Shown: positions 16,082 through 24,710 of the stretch, one piece after another | How positions within the stretch are numbered: the first letter of the stretch is position 1 | How the letters are laid out: the number at the start of each line of letters is the position of its first letter | Assembly (NCBI GenBank): GCA_050115015.1 | Contig: JASFRI010000007.1 | Coordinates: 1-26,250 of the forward strand | DNA length: 26,250 nt | DNA from: JASFRI01 sp050115015 | GTDB lineage: Bacteria > Acidobacteriota > Polarisedimenticolia > CBDVAL01 | Direction of reading: 5' to 3' | Program-made: the position numbers and the translations under genes | The notes under the pieces: generated by a model | Seen by the model: the letters and a program-made list of their open reading frames with translations, nothing else | Database searches by the model: none | What the model was told of the DNA's origin: nothing

Positions 16082-17118
16082 GGGCCCGGCCGCCCCTCAC
16101 CCTCGGGCGCTACGTGATCGTGCTCGGGCTTCTCGCCGCCCTGCTGGCGGTGGCCGGCTACCTCTCCCTGGGCTTCGGGAGCGCCGACATCGCCTGGCGG
16201 GAGATGCCCTCCCTCCTCGCCGGCGGGGGCGGGGCGCAGGACGGGATCATCCTGCGGAGCATCCGGCTGCCGCGGATGCTGCTGGCCGTGCTGGCCGGGA
16301 TCGCCCTGGGCGCCGCCGGGGCGACGTACCAGGCGGTCCTCCGCAACCCGCTGGCAGAGCCGTACATCCTCGGCGTCTCCGGGGGGGCCGCGCTGGGGGC
16401 GATCGCCGTGGAGACCGCCGGCCTGGGGATCCTCGGTCTGGGAGATGCGGGCATCGCCGGACGTCCGCTGGGCGCGTTCGCCGGGGCGGCCCTCACGATC
16501 CTCTTCCTGTTCCGGGTCGCCACCCTGCGGGGGCGCGCCTGGTCCTACTCGCTCATCCTCATCGGGGTGGTGATCAACTCGTTCTTCTCCGCGATGATCC
16601 TGTTCATCGTGACGGTGGCCGACTTCACCCGGTTCCAGGGCGTGCTGTTCTGGCTGGCCGGGAGCCTCTCCGCCCAGCCTCCTGCGGTGCTCGGACTGCT
16701 GGCCGTCGTCGTCGGCGCGGGAATGCTCGTCCTGATGGGGCTGGGACCGGCGCTCAACCTGTTGAGCCAGGGCGAGGCGACGGCCGGCCAGCTCGGGCTG
16801 CACGTGGAGCGCGCCCGGCTGGTGGCGGTGATCGTGGCCTCGCTGATCACGGCGGCGGTGGTCTCGTTCGCCGGGCTGATCGGCTTCGTCGGGCTGATGA
16901 TCCCCCACATCCTGCGGCTCGCCCTGGGCCCGGACCACCGGCTGCTGGTGCCGGCGGCGGGGCTGGCGGGGGGCCTCTTCCTGGTGGTCGCCGACACGCT
17001 GGCCCGATCCGTCTTCGCCCCGACGGAGATCCCCGTGGGGATCGTCACCGCCCTGTGCGGGGGCCCCTTCTTCATCTGGCTCTATCGCAGCCGCGGAGGC
17101 ACGTCCTACTTTGACTGA
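16078..17118 (+). CDS. ABC transporter permease, BtuC/FecCD family
   Basis: A 346-aa membrane protein of the FecCD family with about ten hydrophobic helices. Landmarks are RLPRMLLAVLAGIALGAAG near residues 63-81, the RNPLAEPYILGVSGGAALG region just after it, and GFVGLMIPHILRL (about 270-282), the cytoplasmic coupling segment that contacts the ATPase. The start GTG at 16078 lies in the stop of the binding-protein gene; the earlier part of the open frame is a shadow. Its end overlaps the ATPase start by eight bases. With its neighbours it makes a complete one-operon importer; a TonB-dependent outer-membrane receptor is not in the window. Confidence 0.93.
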   Translation: MRARPPLTLGRYVIVLGLLAALLAVAGYLSLGFGSADIAWREMPSLLAGGGGAQDGIILRSIRLPRMLLAVLAGIALGAAGATYQAVLRNPLAEPYILGVSGGAALGAIAVETAGLGILGLGDAGIAGRPLGAFAGAALTILFLFRVATLRGRAWSYSLILIGVVINSFFSAMILFIVTVADFTRFQGVLFWLAGSLSAQPPAVLGLLAVVVGAGMLVLMGLGPALNLLSQGEATAGQLGLHVERARLVAVIVASLITAAVVSFAGLIGFVGLMIPHILRLALGPDHRLLVPAAGLAGGLFLVVADTLARSVFAPTEIPVGIVTALCGGPFFIWLYRSRGGTSYFD

Positions 17119-17890
17119 GCCCCGCGCCCTTCGCCTGCGTGACGTCCATTTCTCCTACGGAGGCCCCGAGGTCCTGGCGGGGATCGACCTGGAGGTGGAT
17201 GCGGGTGAACTGGTGGCGGTGCTGGGGCCCAACGGCGCCGGGAAGACCACCCTGGTCCGCATCGCCACCGGCGGGCTGGCCCCCTCCCGGGGGAGCGTCT
17301 CGCTGTTCGGCAACCCCCTCGGAGAGCTGCCGCGGCGGGAGCGCGCCCGGCGGGTGGCGGTGGTGCCCCAGGAATCCCGCGCCGTGTTCGACTTCACCGT
17401 GCGGGAGATCGTCCGCATGGGCCGCGCGCCCCACCTCGGGCTTCTGGGGATCGAGGGCCCGGCGGATCGCGACGCCGCCGAGGAGGCGATGCGCGAGACC
17501 GACCTTCTCGAGCTGGCCGACCACCGCATGGCGGAGCTGAGCGGCGGGGAGAAGCAGCGGGTCCTCATCGCCCGGGCCCTGGCCCAGGGGTCGCCGCTCC
17601 TGCTGCTCGACGAGCCCACCGCCTACCTGGACATCCGCCACCGGCTGGAGGTCTACCGGCTCGCCCGGGATCTGCGCGCCTCCCGGGGGCTGACGGTCCT
17701 GAGCGTGTCCCACGATATCAACCTCGCGGCGCGGTTCTGCCCCCGGGTCGTGCTCCTGCACCGGGGACGGGTCCTCGCCGATGGGCCCGCCTCCGAGGTG
17801 ATCACCTCCGGGAGCCTCCGGGAGGTCTACGGGACCGAAGTCCGCGTGCTTCCCGACCCCGATCGGGGCAATCCCGTCGTCCTGCCCTGA
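17111..17890 (+). CDS. ABC transporter ATP-binding protein, BtuD/FhuC/HmuV-type
   Basis: A 259-aa ATPase that powers the BtuC-type permease. It has Walker A GPNGAGKT (39-46), Q-loop Q87 in VVPQES, signature LSGGE (143-147), Walker B LLLLDEPT (163-170) and switch His201 (SVSHD). The start is a TTG eight bases inside the end of the permease; no ATG or GTG gives a complete N-terminal strand. The length and the single NBD are usual for this family. Residues do not separate heme from cobalamin or siderophore importers. Confidence 0.93.
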   Translation: MTEPRALRLRDVHFSYGGPEVLAGIDLEVDAGELVAVLGPNGAGKTTLVRIATGGLAPSRGSVSLFGNPLGELPRRERARRVAVVPQESRAVFDFTVREIVRMGRAPHLGLLGIEGPADRDAAEEAMRETDLLELADHRMAELSGGEKQRVLIARALAQGSPLLLLDEPTAYLDIRHRLEVYRLARDLRASRGLTVLSVSHDINLAARFCPRVVLLHRGRVLADGPASEVITSGSLREVYGTEVRVLPDPDRGNPVVLP

Positions 17891-17907
17891 GGGCCCGCCT
17901 CCGCCCA

Positions 17908-17937
17908 TTGACGACGGCGGACCCGCGTTGATACGAT
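17908..17937 (+). promoter_or_regulatory. Sigma-70-type promoter for accD-folC
   Basis: TTGACG (17908-17913, 5 of 6) and TACGAT (17932-17937, 4 of 6) are 18 bases apart, and the -10 box carries a TG extension at 17929-17930. Transcription would start near 17944, about 60 bases before the accD ATG. It lies 18 bases after the stop of the ABC ATPase and is among the best promoter matches in the window. Confidence 0.55.
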
Positions 17938-18003
17938 TTCCGGACTGGCTCGCCTCCCCAGCGAAACCCGGCTCGAACCGCCCGGAGGCGGCGAGAACCC
18001 ACC

Positions 18004-18930
18004 ATGGCCGCCTGGTTCCGAAAAGAGAAGACCCCGAAGGTCCCCGTGGAGAAGAAGCGGGTGAAGATGCCCGAGGGACTGTGGGTCAAGTGCGACAACT
18101 GCGCCCAGATCATCTACAAGAAGGAGATCGCCCGGAACCGGATGGTCTGCCCCAAGTGCGACTATCACTTCCGGATCTCGGCGATGGAGCGTCTCCAGGG
18201 GCTGTTCGACGGCGGCCGGTTCGACCTGCTGGACTCGGGGATCTCCCCGCTGGACGCCCTGCAGTTCAAGGACAGCAAGCCGTACACCCGGCGCCTGGCC
18301 GAGTACCAGGAGCGCACGGGGCTCAAGGACGCGGTCCTCAACGCCCGCGGCCTGGTCGACGGCTACGACGTCCTCATCTCCGCCATGGAGTACTCCTTCA
18401 TGGGCGGCAGCATGGGCTCGGTGGTGGGGGAGAAGGTGACGCGGGCCTGCGAGCGCGCTCTGAAGGAGCACATCCCGCTCATCGTCATCTCCTGCTCCGG
18501 AGGCGCCCGGATGCAGGAGGGGGCCCTCTCCCTCATGCAGATGGCGAAGATCTCCTCGATGCTGTCCCGGATGGACGAGGCCGGCGTTCCCTACATCTCG
18601 GTGCTCACGGATCCCACCACCGGAGGGGTCACGGCTTCCTACGCGATGCTGGGGGACCTGAACCTCGCCGAGCCGCGGGCCCTGATCGGCTTCGCCGGCC
18701 CCAGGGTGATCGAGCAGACGATCCGACAGACCCTCCCCGAGGGCTTCCAGCGGTCCGAGTTCCTGCTCGAGAAGGGGATGATCGACCTGATCGTCCCCCG
18801 CGTCGAGATGAAGCGCACCCTCTCCCGATGCCTGGAGTTCTTCGGCGCGCGCCGCGTGACCGAAGGGGTCGGCGAGGAGGAGGAGCCCGTCGAGACGGAG
18901 GCGCCATCCTCCGCCACCCGGGAGCGGTGA
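18004..18930 (+). CDS. accD: Acetyl-CoA carboxylase carboxyltransferase subunit beta
   Basis: A 308-aa cytoplasmic subunit that, with AccA, transfers the carboxyl group from biotin to acetyl-CoA to make malonyl-CoA for fatty-acid synthesis. It begins with a zinc ribbon, C30/C33 and C49/C52 (CDNC...CPKC), followed by the crotonase-like carboxyltransferase domain with SCSGGARMQEGALSLMQM (about 164-181), the GGVTASYAMLGDL segment (about 206-218) and GFAGPRVIEQT (about 229-239). Length and order are typical. The partner accA is not adjacent. folC follows after 28 bases, an arrangement common in Proteobacteria and neighbours. Confidence 0.97.
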   Translation: MAAWFRKEKTPKVPVEKKRVKMPEGLWVKCDNCAQIIYKKEIARNRMVCPKCDYHFRISAMERLQGLFDGGRFDLLDSGISPLDALQFKDSKPYTRRLAEYQERTGLKDAVLNARGLVDGYDVLISAMEYSFMGGSMGSVVGEKVTRACERALKEHIPLIVISCSGGARMQEGALSLMQMAKISSMLSRMDEAGVPYISVLTDPTTGGVTASYAMLGDLNLAEPRALIGFAGPRVIEQTIRQTLPEGFQRSEFLLEKGMIDLIVPRVEMKRTLSRCLEFFGARRVTEGVGEEEEPVETEAPSSATRER

Positions 18931-18958
18931 AGCCCCCTTCCTGCGGGCGGACCGGCGC

Positions 18959-20248
18959 ATGAACCACGAACAGACCCTGGCCTACCTGGACCACTTGGCG
19001 GCGTCCGGCATGAAGCTGGAGCTGGACTCCGTGCGGCGTTTCCTTGCGGGGCTCGGCTCCCCGCAGGACCGCGTCCCGGTCATCCACGTCGCCGGCAGCA
19101 ACGGCAAGGGGTCCGTCTGCGCGTTCCTGGCCTCGATCCTCGGCGCGAACGGCTACAGCGTGGGCCTCTACACGTCCCCGCACCTGGTGCACGTGGAGGA
19201 GCGGATCGCGCTGGACGGGCAGCCGATCGCGCCGGAGGCGTTCGCCGCCGCCGCCACGCGGGTCCGGGATCGCGTGAAGGCGCTGATGGAGAGCGGGGAC
19301 CTCGAGCGGGAGCCGACCTACTTCGAGTTCCTGACGGGGATGGCGTTCCAGGTGTTCGCGACGGAGCGGTGCGAGATCGCGGTCGTGGAGACCGGCATGG
19401 GGGGCCGCCTCGACGCGACCAACACCGTGGCGAAGCCCCTGGCCTCCCTGATCACCCGGATCGACCTCGAGCACACCGGGCACCTGGGGACCACGCTGGA
19501 GGCGATCGCCGGGGAGAAAGCGGGGATCGCGCGTCCCGGCGTCCCGGTGCTGACCATGGAGGGGGAGCCCCAGGCCCTGGAGGCCCTGCGCGCAGCCGTC
19601 CAGGCGGCGGGGTCCAGCCTGGTGGACGTGCGGTCGGAGCTGCGGATCGAGATTGCCGCGAACGGGAACGCCACCCTCCGGCTCGGCCGGAACGCCTTCA
19701 CGGAGCTGGCCGTCCCCCTGCCGGGACAGCACCAGCTCGAGAACCTCGCCCTGGCGCTCCGCGCCGTGCTCGTGCTGGGCAAGCGGGGATTCCACTTCGA
19801 GCCCGACCGGGTGCGGATGGGGGTGGCCGAGACCCGTTGGCCGGGACGTCTCGAGGTCGTCCGCACGAACCCCACGCTGCTGCTGGACGGTGCCCACAAC
19901 CCCGCGGGGGCCACGGCCCTCGCCGCCTACCTCGAGGCCGAGGGACTCCGGGACGATCTGTCCGTCGTGTTCGGCGCCATGCAGGACAAGGACATCCCCG
20001 GGACGATGCGCCCGATCCTGCCGCGGGCCCGCAAGGTGTTCCTGACCCGGGCCCCCCTGGACCGGGCGGCCTCCCTGGAGGCCCTCGAGGAAGCCGCGCG
20101 CGACCTGCACGGGGACGTGACCTGCATCGAGGACCCCGGGCAGGCCGTCGACCGCGCCCTGGAGGACGCGGGGCCGGGGGCCACCGTCCTGGTGACCGGA
20201 TCGCTGATGCTGGTGGGCGCCGTCAAGGGGCATCTCGCCGGGGATTGA
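18959..20248 (+). CDS. folC: Folylpolyglutamate / dihydrofolate synthase
   Basis: A 429-aa Mur-ligase-family enzyme that adds glutamate to folates and, in bifunctional forms, to dihydropteroate. The P-loop is HVAGSNGKGSV (43-53), followed by the family's YTSPHLVHVEERI (71-83), ETGMGGRLDATN (about 142-153), the EHTGHLGTTLEAIAGEKAGI segment and the DGAHNPAG motif of the C-terminal domain (about 310-317). The ATG at 18959 lacks a clear ribosome site and is probably reached from accD. The stop is followed by a CAGTTTTTCG stretch but no good hairpin, so transcription may run on to the next gene. Confidence 0.96.
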   Translation: MNHEQTLAYLDHLAASGMKLELDSVRRFLAGLGSPQDRVPVIHVAGSNGKGSVCAFLASILGANGYSVGLYTSPHLVHVEERIALDGQPIAPEAFAAAATRVRDRVKALMESGDLEREPTYFEFLTGMAFQVFATERCEIAVVETGMGGRLDATNTVAKPLASLITRIDLEHTGHLGTTLEAIAGEKAGIARPGVPVLTMEGEPQALEALRAAVQAAGSSLVDVRSELRIEIAANGNATLRLGRNAFTELAVPLPGQHQLENLALALRAVLVLGKRGFHFEPDRVRMGVAETRWPGRLEVVRTNPTLLLDGAHNPAGATALAAYLEAEGLRDDLSVVFGAMQDKDIPGTMRPILPRARKVFLTRAPLDRAASLEALEEAARDLHGDVTCIEDPGQAVDRALEDAGPGATVLVTGSLMLVGAVKGHLAGD

Positions 20249-20347
20249 CCCGTCCGCAGTTTTTCGTCCTTGCACGCCGCGCCCTGGTGTATCATCGGAC
20301 GGTCGACGGCCTGATCGCCGACGAGTCCTGCCCCTCTCCGAGGTCCG

Positions 20348-20938
20348 ATGTCGCGGAGCCCCTTCCACAAGCTCGACGAGATCGCCACGGCGCTGTTCAA
20401 GGACGCCGCTCCCCGCCCGCAGGCGGGGACGTCCGGCGGGATCACCGCCGGGGGACCCGCGGATGCCGCCGCCCTCGGGGCGCTCCTCGTCTGGAAGCTG
20501 GTCCAGCACGGCGGCTGCCGGCTGCCGGTCGGCGCCGCACAGCAGGCGACGGAGACCCTGCTCGGCGAGCTGCCGGAGATCCAGCGGCACCGGGTGGAGC
20601 GCGAGGCCGCCGAGGTCCTGCGCTGGCTCGAGGATTCGCTGAGCCTGTTCGACCCGGAGTGGGAGGACGTGGAGGATCGGGGGCTCTACCCCTGGGAGGA
20701 CCGTGAGTTCCCTCCGGAGGGGAAGCCGGAGCTGATCCGCAGCGCCATCGAGTCGGCCCACGACCTCGAGATCGAGTACTTCACCTACAGCCGGAACGCC
20801 CTCTCGCGACGGCGGATCACGCCGCTGGAGATGCACGGGGACAGCAGGCTCCGGGCCCTGTGCCACTGGCGGCGGGATGAGCGCCACTTCCTCCTGCGCC
20901 GCATCAAGGAGGTCCGCCGGATCCAGAAATCCCCGTGA
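20348..20938 (+). CDS. WYL-domain protein without a DNA-binding domain
   Basis: A 196-aa protein. The C-terminal part (about 128-193) reads as a WYL domain: LIRSAIESAHDLEIEYFTYS, then the RRITPLEM strand, and RLRALCHWRRDERHFLLRRI with the Arg/Phe pair of the ligand-binding face, although the name-giving W-Y-L residues are replaced. The first 125 residues are helical and acidic (EWEDVEDRG) and not recognised; no helix-turn-helix is visible, so it is unlikely to bind DNA by itself in the way usual for WYL regulators. A GAGGT ribosome site lies close to the ATG at 20348, and a TATCAT -10-like box is at about 20297. It overlaps the aminopeptidase start by four bases. Confidence 0.75.
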   Translation: MSRSPFHKLDEIATALFKDAAPRPQAGTSGGITAGGPADAAALGALLVWKLVQHGGCRLPVGAAQQATETLLGELPEIQRHRVEREAAEVLRWLEDSLSLFDPEWEDVEDRGLYPWEDREFPPEGKPELIRSAIESAHDLEIEYFTYSRNALSRRRITPLEMHGDSRLRALCHWRRDERHFLLRRIKEVRRIQKSP

Positions 20939-22074
20939 GCATGGGCACCGTCCGCAAGCTCCTGCGGTGGGGAACCCTCGGTCTCGGCGGATCCCTGGCT
21001 GCGGTGGCCACGGTGCTCGGCATCGCGCTGCTCATCCCAGGCTGCTCGGTGGGCTACGTCACCCGGCAGTCGGTCGTCCACCTCAAGGTGCTCGCCGCCC
21101 GCCAGGACATCGACCAGGCGATCGCCCGGGGAGAGGTCCCCGAGGAGTGGCTCCCGAAGATCGAGACCCTCCGGGACGCGAAGCGGTTCGGCGCCGAGGA
21201 GCTCGGCCTGCCCACGGAAGATCTCTACGAGACGATCTCGCTGGCCGACGTGGGTCCCACCTGGATCGTCACCGCCTGTCCGCAGGACGCCCTCGAGCCG
21301 ATCACCTGGTGGTTCCCCATCGTCGGGCGGGTCGCCTACAAGGGCTACTACAACAAGGACGGCGCCGAGCGTCTGGCGGCGAAACTCCGGGCGGAGGGGA
21401 ACGACGTGCTCATGTACCCCTCCGCGGCATTCTCGACCCTCGGGTGGTTCGACGACCCGATCCGGCCCTCCATGCTCCGGGGGGACGACGAGCAGGTGGC
21501 CAACCTGGTGCTGCACGAGGCGGCGCACGCCGTGCTGTACTGGAAGGGGCAGACCTCCTTCAACGAGTCCTTCGCCTCCTTCGTGGGGGACGTGGGGGCC
21601 ATCCGCTACCTGGAAGCGCGGTTCGGACCCGGCTGCGATCGCTGCCGGCGGGCGATCGCCGCCCGCGAGGACGCCCCCCGGTTCGGCGCACTGATCGAGC
21701 GGGTGGTGGAGCGTCTGCGGAAGCTCTACGGGCGGTCGATCCCCCGGGAGGAGAAGCTACGCCGGCGCGAGGACGTCTTCGCCTGGGCCCGGGAGGAGTA
21801 CGACCGCGTCCCCTGGTCCGGGAACACCTATGCGGGGTTCCGCTCCCGTCCGCTGGACAACGCGGTGATCCTGTCCTATCGCCGCTATGGACAGGGGCAG
21901 GATGCCTTCGACGCCCTGCTCCGGCGGTGCGACGGGGACCTGCGGCGGGCCATCGCGGCGGTCTGGGAGCTGAACTGGCCGGGGCTGGGGCGAGCGGAGC
22001 GCCGATCCACGACCCCCATGGAGCTTCTGGAACGGCGGCTGGAGGAACCGGCGCCCTGCCCGCCGGCGGGTTGA
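20935..22074 (+). CDS. Predicted zinc aminopeptidase, membrane-associated (PF10023 type)
   Basis: A 379-aa protein (counted from GTG 20935; an ATG at 20941 is an equal choice). The N-terminus has one hydrophobic stretch ending in IPGC (Cys37), a plausible lipobox. Family landmarks follow: WWFPIVGRVAYKGYYN (125-140), AFSTLGWFDDP (165-175), the zinc site HEAAH (194-198) and FNESFASFVG (209-218) with E211 the likely third ligand. This block order matches the poorly characterised 'putative aminopeptidase' family PF10023; no natural substrate is known to me. The start is in the stop of the WYL gene (GTGA), so production of the two is linked. It converges on the CNNM gene with only three bases between stops. 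Confidence 0.88.
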   Translation: MSMGTVRKLLRWGTLGLGGSLAAVATVLGIALLIPGCSVGYVTRQSVVHLKVLAARQDIDQAIARGEVPEEWLPKIETLRDAKRFGAEELGLPTEDLYETISLADVGPTWIVTACPQDALEPITWWFPIVGRVAYKGYYNKDGAERLAAKLRAEGNDVLMYPSAAFSTLGWFDDPIRPSMLRGDDEQVANLVLHEAAHAVLYWKGQTSFNESFASFVGDVGAIRYLEARFGPGCDRCRRAIAAREDAPRFGALIERVVERLRKLYGRSIPREEKLRRREDVFAWAREEYDRVPWSGNTYAGFRSRPLDNAVILSYRRYGQGQDAFDALLRRCDGDLRRAIAAVWELNWPGLGRAERRSTTPMELLERRLEEPAPCPPAG

Positions 22075-22077
22075 GGG

Positions 22078-23385
22078 TCAGCGGCTCCCCCGGACCTCGA
22101 CCCGCACCCGCGTGACGGCGAAACCGCGGACCGAGAGCACCTTCATCGTCACCGGCCCGAGTTGCACGATGTCTCCGACCCTCGCGGTGCGCCCCAGCTC
22201 CTGGAGCACCAGACCGCCGATGGTGTCCACCGCATCCTCCGGGAGTGCCAGGTCGAGCGCCTCGTTGGCCTCGTCCACGCGCAGGGACCCGTCGACCACC
22301 GCCACCCGCTCGGAGACCCGCTCCACCGCCGGCGTCTCGACGTCGTACTCGTCCTGCACCTCCCCGAAGATCTCCTCCACCAGGTCCTCGAGGGTGGCGA
22401 TCCCCGCGGTGCCGCCGTGTTCGTCGAGGACCACCGCGATCTGCGTGTGCAGCAGGCGAAGCTCCCGGAGGAGGTGGCGTGCCAGGGCGGTCTCCGGCAC
22501 GTGCGGGATCGGCAGGAGGAGGCTGCGGAGATCCAGGTCCTGCCCGTCGGAAAGCGCCCCGAGCAGGTCCCGGGCGTGGACGAACCCGATCACCCGGTCG
22601 ATGGTCCCCTGGTAGACCGGGTAACGCGTGAACCGCGTCCTGCGCACGGCCTCCATCACCTCCTCCGAACCCGCACCGACCTCGAAGGCGACGACACGGG
22701 TCCGGGGGATCATCAGCTTGCGGACCATCAGGTCCTGGAGGTCCAGGAGGTTCAGCAGCACCCCGGCCTGCCGATCCCCGAGGACACCCCCGGCGCTCTC
22801 CTGGATCAGGATCTCGATCTCCTCGGTGGTATGGGCCCTGACGTGGTCTCCCATCGGCACCCGGAGGAGGTGCAGCACCGCGTTGCTGGCCCGATCCAGG
22901 ATGAAGATGAAGGGTGCCAGCAGGAGCATCGCCACCCGGATCGGCGCCTGCACCACGAGGGCGGTCCGCACGGGGTACTGGAGGGCGATCGCCTTGGGAA
23001 GCTGCTCGCCGAGCACGATGTGGAGCGAGGTGAGGCCGACCAGCGATACGGTGCTGGCCAGGCCGTGGGCGGCGACGTGGGTCATGGCGCCGAAGCGCAG
23101 GAACAGGGGAGCGACGAGCTCCGCCACCGCGTGCTCCCCGTACATCCCCAGGCCCAGGCTCACGAAGGTGATCCCGATCTGCGCCGTGGTGAGGGAGCGG
23201 TCGAGGGCCCGCAGGTTTCCCGTCAGCGCCAGCACGCCGCGGGCTGCGGTGCTCCCGGATCGCGCCAGGGGCTCGAGACGGGACCGGGCGGCCCCCAGGA
23301 AGGAGAACTCGGAGGACACGAACACCCCGTTCAGGAACAGCAACCCCGCCACCAGGAGCAGGATGCCCGCCGCGGCGCCGATCAC
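22078..23385 (-). CDS. CNNM/CorC-type membrane protein (DUF21, CBS pair, CorC_HlyC), second copy
   Basis: A 435-aa membrane protein of the hemolysin-C/CorC/CNNM family, members of which export or regulate Mg2+ or Co2+. A DUF21 membrane domain (about 1-180) contains VSSEFSFLGAARSRL (23-37), LTTAQIGITFVSLGLG (65-80) and VLGEQLPKAIAL (124-135). A CBS pair follows (about 220-345: MIPRTRV, YPVYQGTIDRVIGFVHARDLL, VVLDEHGGTAGIATLEDLV), then a C-terminal CorC_HlyC domain (about 358-430) that ends at Arg435. The start is GTG at 23385 in a GTGA overlap with the upstream paralogue. Both copies have all domains and appear functional. Confidence 0.92.
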   Translation of the reverse strand: MIGAAAGILLLVAGLLFLNGVFVSSEFSFLGAARSRLEPLARSGSTAARGVLALTGNLRALDRSLTTAQIGITFVSLGLGMYGEHAVAELVAPLFLRFGAMTHVAAHGLASTVSLVGLTSLHIVLGEQLPKAIALQYPVRTALVVQAPIRVAMLLLAPFIFILDRASNAVLHLLRVPMGDHVRAHTTEEIEILIQESAGGVLGDRQAGVLLNLLDLQDLMVRKLMIPRTRVVAFEVGAGSEEVMEAVRRTRFTRYPVYQGTIDRVIGFVHARDLLGALSDGQDLDLRSLLLPIPHVPETALARHLLRELRLLHTQIAVVLDEHGGTAGIATLEDLVEEIFGEVQDEYDVETPAVERVSERVAVVDGSLRVDEANEALDLALPEDAVDTIGGLVLQELGRTARVGDIVQLGPVTMKVLSVRGFAVTRVRVEVRGSR

Positions 23386-24704
23386 GGGACGCCCCCCTCC
23401 TCCGCGGGGGCCGGCGTCGCCATCACCGTCTCGATCCGGAGCCGGTTCATCGCCTCGATCTCGAGGGTGATGCCGTCGATGTGCACCCGGTCCCCCGGCC
23501 GTCCGATGCGGCCGAGACGCTCCATGATCAGACCGCCAAGGGTGTGGGCCTCCTCCGAGCGGAGATCGAGGCCGAAGCGGTCGCGGATCTCCACGAGGGG
23601 GTCCTCGCCCCGGAGCCGCATCCGGCCGTCGGGGAGGCGCTCGGCCCGGGGCCCCGTGATGGCGAACTCCTCCTCCACCTCGCCGATCACCTCCTGGACG
23701 AGATCCTCGAGCGTGACGATCCCCTCCGTGCCGCCGTGCTCGTCGAGGACCACCGCCATCGTGATGCGCGCCGAACGCATCTTCTCGAGCAACGCGCCGG
23801 CCCGGGCGCTCCACGGGACCGGGAGCACCGCGCGGACCATCTTGTCGAGGGGGGGCGGGTCCGCCGCCCCGACGGTGCGGACCAGGACCTCCTTGGCGTG
23901 CACGAAGCCGACGATCTCGTCCAGCGAGCGATGGTAGACCGGCAGGCGGGTCGCCTGTGACTCCCGGAGGATGCGCCGGACCTCGTCGAGGTCCGCCTCC
24001 ACCGGAATGCCCCGCACGCGGATGCGCGGCACCATGACGTCCCGTGCGGTCCGGGAGGAGAACCGCAGCGCGTTGTGCACGCCGTCGCGGAGCTCGGGGC
24101 TCACCGCACCGACACGGGCGCTCTCGGCGACCACCAGGCCGAGCTCCGCCGCCGAGCGCGGGCCGCGGTGGGTCACCGCCGGCACGCCCAGCAGCCGCAG
24201 GATGCCGTTGGCGGAGGAGGTCAGGACGACGATGAACCAGGTGAAGAGGGTCTGGGACCAGCGGAGGGGAAGCGCCGCCATCAGGGACCACGGCAGCGGG
24301 TGCCGGAGCGCGATCGACTTCGGCACCATCTCGCCGAAGACCACCTGGAGGAGGGCGACGGACAGGAGCGTGACCACCACCGCCGCGGACTCGGCGATCA
24401 TCCCGGCGGCGCCGCCGATGGCGGCCAGCCACGGCCGCAGGAGGTCCGCGATCCGGACCTGGGCGAAGGCCCCCAGCGCGAGGCTGGAAGCGGTGATCCC
24501 CACCTGGCAGGCGGTGAGCGCGCGGTAGAGGTTCCGGTTGTCGGAGAGGACGGGCACGAGGAGCCGGGCTCCGAGCCTGCCCTCCTGGGCCAGTTGCCGG
24601 ATCCGGCCGCGCCGGGCGCTGACCACCGCGAACTCGGTGCCGACGTAGAAGGCGTTCGCGCCGATCAGCAGCAGCACGACGACGACGATTGCCCCGATGC
24701 CCAT
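23382..24704 (-). CDS. CNNM/CorC-type membrane protein (DUF21, CBS pair, CorC_HlyC), first copy
   Basis: A 440-aa paralogue of the gene that follows it, with the same architecture: DUF21 membrane domain (about 1-175, with GTEFAVVSARRGRI 22-35 and VFGEMVPKSIAL 122-133), CBS pair (about 220-345, VMVPRIRVRGIPV and the LDEHGGTEGIVTLEDLVQEVIGEV signature) and CorC_HlyC domain (about 358-428). Where its partner has Ser-Ser-Glu in helix 1 it has Gly-Thr-Glu, which may change the ion site. The ATG at 24704 follows directly an in-frame TGA and has no ribosome site; a strong hairpin ends six bases upstream. The two genes are coupled and could form heterodimers. Confidence 0.92.
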   Translation of the reverse strand: MGIGAIVVVVLLLIGANAFYVGTEFAVVSARRGRIRQLAQEGRLGARLLVPVLSDNRNLYRALTACQVGITASSLALGAFAQVRIADLLRPWLAAIGGAAGMIAESAAVVVTLLSVALLQVVFGEMVPKSIALRHPLPWSLMAALPLRWSQTLFTWFIVVLTSSANGILRLLGVPAVTHRGPRSAAELGLVVAESARVGAVSPELRDGVHNALRFSSRTARDVMVPRIRVRGIPVEADLDEVRRILRESQATRLPVYHRSLDEIVGFVHAKEVLVRTVGAADPPPLDKMVRAVLPVPWSARAGALLEKMRSARITMAVVLDEHGGTEGIVTLEDLVQEVIGEVEEEFAITGPRAERLPDGRMRLRGEDPLVEIRDRFGLDLRSEEAHTLGGLIMERLGRIGRPGDRVHIDGITLEIEAMNRLRIETVMATPAPAEEGGVP

Positions 24705-24710
24705 TCAGAA

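Noticed and set aside
20249..20275. Intrinsic terminator after folC
   Set aside because: There is a T5 run (CAGTTTTTCG), but only a 4-bp stem can be drawn before it.
20348..20938. WYL regulator of a defence or CRISPR system
   Set aside because: No defence genes, repeats or phage genes are nearby; neighbours are accD, folC and a peptidase.
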